A stretch of DNA of 64,000 nucleotides from Mikania micrantha (lineage: Eukaryota > Streptophyta > Magnoliopsida > Asterales > Asteraceae). The number at the start of each line of letters is the position of its first letter. Positions within the stretch are counted from its first letter, which is position 1. The translations under genes were made by a program, and so were the position numbers. The stretch covers positions 120,167,027-120,231,026 of the forward strand of contig CM018680.1 of NCBI GenBank assembly GCA_009363875.1, written 5' to 3'. Under the pieces are notes generated by a model. It did no database searches. It saw only the letters and a program-made list of their open reading frames with translations, and was not told where the DNA came from. Of this stretch, positions 56,619 through 64,000 are shown one piece after another.

Positions 56619-56681
56619 CCGTACGGCAAGCCCGTACGGTGTGTGTACTTTCACCACGTACTGTGTGTAAATACAGTACGT
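56619..56681. promoter_or_regulatory. Two perfect hairpins at the LTR tip
   Basis: CCGTACGG at 56619-56626 and 56632-56639 pair across a 5-bp loop (each copy is itself palindromic). ACGTACTGT (56656-56664) pairs with ACAGTACGT (56673-56681) across 8 bp. Both are kept exactly in the 3' LTR. Role unknown. Confidence 0.8.
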
Positions 56682-58039
56682 AAACAGTTATGTGACAACA
56701 GAACTCGGAAAACAAATCACAGTTGTATGTGTTTAAGTGAAAACTTAAACACAATAAATACAACAACCCAAGAAAAACAACAGTGTGCAAACGAAAAACA
56801 ATAACAAATCGGTTGCGATCTGATATCCATAGATGATAGGAATCAGATGACCGACAATACAATGTGTCAGCAAAGTGATAACAGGATGTTCAGTTGAGTC
56901 CGACAGTGAGGAAACACAATTCAAATCAGATTCTGCAGTGTCGTTTTAGAATATTAAACTGACAGCGTGGTTGCGTGTGTGACGATTCACACAAACATAT
57001 CTGCGAGTTTAACGTTCTGAACGATAACTGATAATTAGAAAACCAAATCAGAAAGTGAAACGTACGATCGTGTTCGTACAGTTAGCGCTCTGTACGAAGA
57101 CGCGCGTAAGTGACGCGATCTGACGAAACGAAAACGAAACCCGACACGAACGATAATAAATTTAATAAAATTGAATAAATAACATTTTACAATTTTGAAA
57201 CTCATCAAATAAATAAAATAAACTCTCTTTTATTTGCTACAATTTAATTACGCGTAATTTTCCGGTTACGCGACGAAAATGCGAACCGAGCGACAAAAAC
57301 GAACCCGAACACTCGCGGGGAATAAAAAGGTTAAATGAGGTCATCTTCCTCATTTTAACACCCTCACACCCTCTCTCCAAGACCCAAAATCCGGCCACCT
57401 CCATTTCTAGGGTTTTCTCATCTTTAAACCCTCATAACTCCCTCATTTCTTGGCCAAATTACCCCATCTTTGGACATACACGAAGGTATTGATCTCCTCT
57501 ACACGAAAGTACAAGGGATCGGCTCTGAAAACCACCACAATCGAAGGTAAGAAGCTACAAAGATCCTGAAAAATAGGGTTTTCGAACCCTTTAACATACC
57601 ACCAGTCTTAAACCGAACCTATACATTCACCCTTGAATCCTACCTACTCGAAACTAGATTTAACACATCGGAGACCACCATGGGGGCTGACCTAACACGA
57701 GGTGGGTGCTAGTGGTGCCGAATGGCAAGGGCCGAAAGGCTCACCTCTTCTGGGGTTTGGCCGAAAGACTACCTTCGACTAGCCTCATACGCCACCTCCA
57801 TTCGCCACTCAGCCACCACCTTCGGCCACCCCCTTTCGGCACTCATACTCCAACCCCTTATTCGACCATGCATCCTCATTCGGTTCACTTCTTTCCCCCC
57901 CATTCGCTGAGCATATCCTATTCGGCCAAGGAAACCACGAATGAACTGGCATCTATATTCAGACTAGCCTATCTCAATTCTTTGGCTCAATAGTGATTCG
58001 AACGTAATAGTAGGCTCAGTGATGCAGCTCCCACTCACT

Positions 58040-58445
58040 GTTAAGGCCCAGAATATGTGATTGGGCCCATATCACTGGTTCGACCCATGTGCCACATTCA
58101 TGCCAAACTGAACTGATTAGGCCCAATGGAATTAGTTGGCCCATGGTGGCTAAAACAGCCCACTACTTAGGCCCACTGTTAGTTCAGGCCCAAAACCAAT
58201 TAGCCCAACAGCTGGCCCAAGACACCAACTCCATATCAACCTACGGCCATGATGCTTGTGTGTAGCTCAACAGCTGGCCCATGTATACATACGACCCAAA
58301 TGACTTGATCAGGCCCAACTTCATCACTTAGCTACCAGTCGGCCCACTTGTTATGGCCCACATTACTCGCTTTAGCCCAGTCAAGCCCATGACTACACTG
58401 TTTCGGCCCACAAATTCATTTGATGGCTTGAGTATTCGGCCCAAT
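58040..58445. promoter_or_regulatory. Dense cluster of GGCCCA motifs in the LTR
   Basis: About thirteen GGCCCA hexamers occur in 400 bp (for example near 58042, 58068, 58123, 58137, 58169, 58186, 58337, 58353, 58404, 58437), almost all in the same orientation, plus several AGCCCA. The complement TGGGCC is the core of the plant site II element bound by TCP factors. A regulatory role is inference. Confidence 0.55.
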
Positions 58446-59879
58446 TAAAAATGTAATATAAACAACCACTTATTATTAACAATTGCATGAGAATAACATG
58501 CAAGTGGTGATTAACTTTAAACCATAAAACTTAGCCATTTTTATGGTCTGAAATGATTACAAAAGCTAGTAATCATATATGTTATCACAAAGATGGATAA
58601 TTGGGTTTAAAGTGTTAAGACAAATTAAAACAATGACGATGCATAACTAGGTGGCAAGAGATTACTAACCTTTAATCTAAAATCTATGTTTTAAACTTAG
58701 AACCTTTAAGGCAAACAAATAAAGGCCGAAGGACTACCGAGACCTACAAGTGTTAGCCAATTTTATGGCTAACATATACAATCGCTCAACTTCATAAAAC
58801 TTATACTAATAAGTTACATCAAACGTGAAATCAATACAGGATCGTGAACACAACAAGTACAAACAAGAGAGCGTATACCCTCGTTTAGGCTAAGTCAACT
58901 ACAACCGCTATAAGGTGAGTTCATATGCCCCTTTTCTTTAATCTTATCTGATTTTAAACTCTCGGGGCTGAGAAACATGCTTAACTTTTAATTATTTAAA
59001 AGTTTTATGTTTATCATATTGCTTACACTTTGATTAGATAATATTAATTGAATTAATATTATTTATCATTGTATGCATGCGTGCTTGATCATGATATGAC
59101 AGAGATAACTCAGATGAATATGATAATATAATTTCATAACTCATCGACATAATAGAATAAACTAGCTGTAAGATTATATCATACAACACATAGTTATTCT
59201 TACATGGATAAACATTGAGATGAACATAGATGAACATGATGACAAGGAACAAAACACATGAATGATGTGAAGATGACACATCTTTATAACATCATTCAGC
59301 ACTAGAGTTAACTAAGTGTAGTAAGTCAAGTGCTTACAACACTTAGCTTACAACTCGAAACATATTACAAGATGACATGGAATGACTATCAACTACCACC
59401 TGAGCCGATTAAGTGAAGTAAAGTTATCTCTTACAACAGCTTAGGGGCAACATGGTGACCCTATGGAATGACAAGGAATGATAATCATGATAATGCAACT
59501 TCATGATAACAACATCATTCACCACTAATACTAACGATGTGTGATAAGACTAGTTCTTATCATACATGGTCAAACACGAAAACATTTATCACTGAGAGCA
59601 GATGACTTATGAGACTACTACTTGTGACATCAAGGGTGACATCAGGAAACCCTAATTCCAAGATGTCATTCCCCATACAGGCTAACATTATATTATAAGA
59701 CTTGATCTTATAACGCCATGCTTGTACTGTAGTGAAACCTGTGACACTATACCGGTAATACCTATAAACAAAAAGGTGACAGTGTTAGGGTTAGATTAGA
59801 TCCGATTTGTGTGAGACCATGAACTTGTGACTATGTAATTAAGAGGTGATATCTATATGAATTTATGCAATATGATTCT

Positions 59880-60150
59880 ATATGTGCCTATGTGATGTGA
59901 CTATATGAGCCTATGTGATGCGACTATATGAGACTATATGAGACTATATGAGACTAATGAGACTATATGAGACCTATGAGACTATGTGATGAGACTATGT
60001 GATGAGACTATGTAATGAGACTATATGAGGCTAGGGAATGAGACTACGTGATGAGACCATATGAGACTAAATGAGACTATGTGATGAGACTATGTGAGAC
60101 TATATGAGACTAGGGAATGAGACTATATGAGACTACGCGATGAGACTAGG
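59880..60150. repeat. GAGACTAT minisatellite in the LTR
   Basis: About twenty imperfect units of GAGACTATATGA or GAGACTATGTGAT (10-13 bp) in tandem. Confidence 0.92.
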
Positions 60151-60836
60151 TGAAATCACGTGGAACAAATGGGAAATGGATATCTCTAGTTGTACCGCAA
60201 GTGGTGTGAAACTTGATTGAGTATGTGGTGGGATAGCGTCTGGGCTCGACCCTTTCGTGATTCCCTATATATAAGCATGCTTGATTAGGTGATACTCTAC
60301 TTGTACGTATAACTAGGGAAAGGCCATTGGGTGGAATAGGTGAATCAATCATTACAAGTAATCAGTATTACATTGTGACTGTGTACATGAACATTTCAAG
60401 GTTTTCAATTTACTTACTTATGAACTCACCAACCTAGTGTTGACTTTATTTAAATGCATGTTTTCTCAGGTGACGGACATGTCTAGTTAACAAGCATCAG
60501 TGTTTAAGCCAGCGGACTTTTAGAAGACCTAGCTTACTTTTGGATGCATACATCTTGATGACATTGTGAATCTATTTTGCATATCTTGTACAGTTACAAG
60601 ATAGAAACTACACGATTCTTTTGGATTAGATTTACTTAGTTAAATTATGAACACATACTGTGTAATTTAACTTTGTAATTCTATGTTATATGTCATGATT
60701 AGCATTTCTTATTATACATCATGTGCCATGTAAACAATCTGATCATCTCGATTATCATTCAAAATATCGCGCCCCGGGAACTTTCCGCCCGACGGGAAAA
60801 CCCGATCCGTTCCCGCCGGCCCGGGGTGTGACAGAT

Positions 60837-60853
60837 TGGTATCAGAGCCATGG
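60837..60853 (+). promoter_or_regulatory. Primer binding site, tRNA-iMet
   Basis: TGGTATCAGAGCCATGG begins three bases after the LTR end CA and is an exact match to the usual plant initiator-Met primer site. Confidence 0.93.
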
Positions 60854-60999
60854 TTATAGAGAAATATAGGTCATATTACTTAAACGGTTTGGCCTAGACT
60901 ATAACCTAGGGACTCTCATGTAGTGAACATACAACATAGGATTCTATTTGCATATGTCTTCTGCTTCTGATCACTGCACTAACCGATTTCCTTTCGGTT

Positions 61000-62339
61000 A
61001 TGATCAGAATGCCGCCGAGAAGACAACCACCTCTACTACCGCTGACTCAAGGTTCAGCTCCGCACTCATCGACACCGACACCGCCTGACTCTCCTACACA
61101 ACCACCTCCACCTCCTTCCCCACCATCACCACCTGCTTATCAGTTGGATCCTGCTACAGTGGCACTGGCCACCCTATTGACTAGCCAACTGAGGGATGTG
61201 ATCCCGGAGATGATGAACAAGATCAACACTAACAACAACATTGCCAACTCATCTGGAGAAGGCAGTGGCAATACCAGGCAACATCAAGACTATTCCTACA
61301 AGAATTTTGTAGGATGCAAGCCACCTGCATTCAGTGGCAATGAAGGAGCTGTTGGCTTGATCCAATGGATCGAGAAGATGGAGACGACCCTCGACATCAG
61401 TGGTTGTCCTGATCAACACAAGGTAAGATATGCGGCAGGCTCGTTTGACAAACGAGCGCTGACCTGGTGGAACGCACAAGTACAGACCAGGGGACGAGTG
61501 AGGCACTGTCTATGTCTTGGGGGGAATTCAAGGTCTTGCTGAGGGGAGAGTTTTGCCCCAGAAATGAATTGAAAAAGGTTGAGACAGAATTGCTCAATCA
61601 TGTTATGGTGGGGGCTAGACATCTGGCCTACACCACAAGATTCCACGAGCTAGCGACATTGGCACCGGATATAGTGCCAACACTGGAGAAACGAATTGAA
61701 CGGTACGTCGGTGGGCTACCGGCTTGCATTCAAGGGCATGTGATTGCTGCCCACCCCACTACTCTAGAGATGGTTGTTACACTGTCAGCAACACTAACTG
61801 ATGTAATGGTTGCCTCGGGGGCACTGAAGGATGATACTGGAATAACCAAGACTGAAACATCAGGGAAGTCGGACGAACATCCGGCTAAGAGACAGAAAGT
61901 GGTCAAAAACTACGTTGCGACCACACCAACTCTGAGAGCACCACAACCACCACCATTACAAATCAAGAAGCCGTATGCTGGAGCGGCTCCTCAATGCACC
62001 AACTGTCATTTTCACCACCCTCTCGGGACCCCGTGTAGACATTGCACAGGGTGCGGGAGATTGGGGCATTGGGTTGATCACTGCAGGAACCCAACCCCCC
62101 AGATCAGGAACAACAATGCAGCGATGAGGGCTGCTGGTAATGACAACAGGTCTTGCTACACATGTGGCGAACCTGGACATCTCTCAAGGGACTGTCCCAA
62201 GAGAATTCCACCAAAGGCACCGGTAGCTAGAGGACGGGCCTTTCAAATTGGTGCAGCTGCGGCTCACCAGGACACTGACACCAACACTAACACTGGTACG
62301 CTTTTCATTCAAATCTTTGCAGGGTATATTTTATACTAG
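61000..62339 (+). pseudogene. Ty3/gypsy gag with one frameshift
   Basis: The first frame (61000 to about 61495) has a Pro-rich N-terminus, then FVGCKPPAFSGNEGAVGLIQ, WIEKMETTLDISGCPDQHKV and ALTWWNAQVQ, the gag domain. A two-base shift near 61493-61497 moves homology to the next frame, which continues SEALSMSWGEFKVLLRGEF and RNELKKVETELLNHVM. Two zinc knuckles follow: CTGCGRLGHWVDHC and CYTCGEPGHLSRDC (CX2CX4HX4C). After NTNTGT near 62298, where protease should begin, similarity stops and the frame soon ends. The N-terminal start could also be MPPRR at 61009. Confidence 0.9.
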
Positions 62340-63148
62340 CATGGATTATCATTGACCTCATTGGAGTTAGTTTATAACTTACTCGAAATTGGGGCAACAC
62401 TCGGATATCTCTTACACTGAATGACATGAAATTGGTGTTCACTTATCTTTAGTGAACAGACATGTACCATGGGATTCAAAGTGATGGACGCGAGTGGTGT
62501 CAATACCATCATTGGAACTGATGCTTTGTCCTTGATAGGGACGGAGTCATCTAATCCAATGAAACCTCTTTATGTCATTACAATGAACGACAGAGATACA
62601 GTCACAAGTTTCAGTATCGGATCCGTCAATGTTGTCTTATCAGACAATATACGAAACCATTCTAACAAGGGGAGGAACGAGAGGCTTCTCCTGACAGGAA
62701 TAACACACAAGCATAAGAATCATAGTGAACATTATAGATCATGAAACTATGTAGCACCAGGAGACACCATTATGGGAGAGTATACAGACAGCTATGGAAT
62801 TTGATGCCAAGCTACCTTACACTCCCAGTAGACTTGATACTCTTGGATTGACAAGAATAATGGAATCAAGTCTATTCATGTTATAACCACACGCAAAATC
62901 CTAGGCCCCTAAGGAGGACTAGGTCACATACGAACAATGTTTTATCAAGAAACATAAACATTTCGGATCTTACGGTCGAGAGACTGAAAGCGAATCCGTA
63001 TCACATCGAATAGACTCGGGGAAACTCTAAATGCAATTTAGCATAAACATGAGAACATGAGAAACACGTGATATCAAAGCATCTCCGCCTATACAAAGAA
63101 AAAGTAGAACCCGATAACTACGCTTAAATTTCGGGACGAAATTTCTTT
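62340..63148 (+). other. Interior of the gypsy element lacking protease, RT, RNase H and integrase
   Basis: About 800 bp with no pol motif in any frame. A 91-codon open frame at 62469-62744 (MGFKVMDASGVNTIIGTDAL...) resembles nothing I know. The final stretch TTTCGGGACGAAATTTCTTT is the typical end of Tekay-type pol before the polypurine tract. The deletion therefore removed nearly all of pol but kept its last bases. Confidence 0.8.
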
Positions 63149-63161
63149 AACAAGGGGAGAC
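63149..63161 (+). promoter_or_regulatory. Polypurine tract of the gypsy element
   Basis: AACAAGGGGAGAC lies directly before the 3' LTR start TGTGACAAC at 63162, the plus-strand primer position. Confidence 0.85.
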
Positions 63162-63992
63162 TGTGACAACTAGCACCAAACCGTACGGCAAGCCCGTACG
63201 GTGTGTGTACTTTCACCACGTACTGTGTGTAAATACAGTACGTAAACAGTTATGTGACAACAGAACTCGGAAAACAAATCACAGTTGTATGTGTTTAAGT
63301 GAAAACTTAAACACAATAAATACAACAACCCAAGAAAAACAACAGTGTGCAAACGAAAAACAATAACAAATCGGTTGCGATCTGATATCCATAGATGACA
63401 GGAATCAGATGACCGACAATACAATGTGTCAGCAAAGTGATAACAGGATGTTCAGTTGAGTCCGACAGTGAGGAAACACAATTCAAATCAGATTCTGCAG
63501 TGTCGTTTTAGAATATTAAACTAACAGCGTGGTTGCGTGTGTGACGATTCACACAAACATATCTGCGAGTTTAACGTTCTGAACGATAACTGATAATTAG
63601 AAAACCAAATCAGAAAGTGAAACGTACGATCGTGTTCGTACAGTTAGCGCTCTGTACGAAGACGCGCGTAAGTGACGCGATCTGACGAAACGAAAACGAA
63701 ACCCGACACGAACGATAATAAATTTAATAAAATTGAATAAATAACATTTTACAATTTTGAAACTCATCAAATAAATAAAATAAACTCTCTTTTATTTGCT
63801 ACAATTTAATTACGCGTAATTTTCCGGTTACGCGACGAAAATGCGAACCGAGCGACAAAAACGAACCCGAACACTCGCGGGGAATAAAAAGGTTAAATGA
63901 GGTCATCTTCCTCATTTTAACACCCTCACACCCTCTCTCCAAGACCCAAAATCCGGCCACCTCCATTTCTAGGGTTTTCTCATCTTTAAACC
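63162..63992 (+). repeat. 3' LTR of the gypsy element, cut at the right edge
   Basis: Collinear with 56600-57430 at two visible mismatches in 831 bp. From 63993 the last eight bases (TGACCGAC) no longer match the 5' LTR (CTCATAAC). Either an indel or insertion starts there or the assembly switches. Confidence 0.95.
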
Positions 63993-64000
63993 TGACCGAC

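Larger units (their letters stand above)
56600..60833 (+). repeat. 5' LTR of a Ty3/gypsy (Tekay-type) element, 4234 bp
   Basis: Begins TGTGACAACTAGCACC and ends GGGGTGTGACA, with the primer site following at once. The first 831 bp recur at 63162-63992 with two visible differences (GATGATAGG/GATGACAGG and AAACTGACAG/AAACTAACAG). LTRs above 4 kb are characteristic of Tekay/Del chromoviruses in plants (family knowledge). It contains perfect short hairpins at its tip, a GGCCCA cluster and a GAGACTAT minisatellite. Open frames inside it (57706-57993, 60146-60352) are not genes. Confidence 0.92.

Noticed and set aside
57706..57993. 95-codon open frame with Pro/His-rich sequence
   Set aside because: Inside the 5' LTR of the gypsy element, with no homology or gene context.

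Overview
This window looks like a repeat-dense, gene-poor stretch of a eudicot nuclear genome. Asteraceae is my inference from the repeat families (4.2 kb Tekay-like LTRs, LTRs carrying CACCGG motifs, Helitron ends of the CCGCAACGCGCGG...CTAG type); nothing proves the species. The base composition is AT-rich, introns are of plant size, and nearly all open frames are transposon-derived. A run of exactly 100 N (964-1063) marks a scaffold gap.

Host genes. (1) Positions 1-908, minus strand: three exons of a CYP704-type cytochrome P450. It is cut by the left window edge, its 5' exon is lost near the gap, and one intron is GC-AG. (2) Positions 14381-18435, minus strand: a complete six-exon gene for a plastid-type DUF819 membrane protein, about 447 aa. 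(3) Positions 26242-26562: a lone but intact last exon of a second DUF819 paralogue. These are the only convincing host coding sequences. Fragments of SRP54 and of a cell-wall invertase at 33.4-39.3 kb are gene pieces carried by a Helitron.

Mobile DNA, left to right. 4943-9396 is a solo LTR with a perfect 5-bp target duplication, itself interrupted by a second solo LTR (5980-7664), also with a perfect target duplication. 12010-12764 and 12777-13977 are two hAT elements inserted 12 bp apart in one target; the second contains a 420-bp near-perfect foldback. 20616-22860 is LTR-like, and 22970-25880 is a minus-strand truncated copia element (gag, protease, leader, primer site, LTR). 27783-30058 holds two large foldback elements in TA microsatellites. 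30068-42397 is a run of Helitron units joined end to end. One of them carries SRP54 and invertase exons and is split by a complete but coding-defective Ty1/copia element (34618-39005) with 196-bp LTRs that begin TA and end TA. 42624-45300 is a dead hAT transposase gene. 46329-47340 and 51137-55066 hold further TA-flanked foldback elements, six of them consecutive from 51137. 48860-49096 is a SINE and 49165-49895 a short hAT element, both with perfect target duplications. 56600 to the right edge is a Ty3/gypsy element with a 4234-bp LTR and an interior that encodes only gag.

The most unusual system is the set of inverted-repeat elements in TA microsatellites. They share a GG-rich terminal motif and, in several members, a conserved internal block of roughly 100 bp. 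The Helitron chain with captured exons and the copia element that transposed recently although already defective come next.
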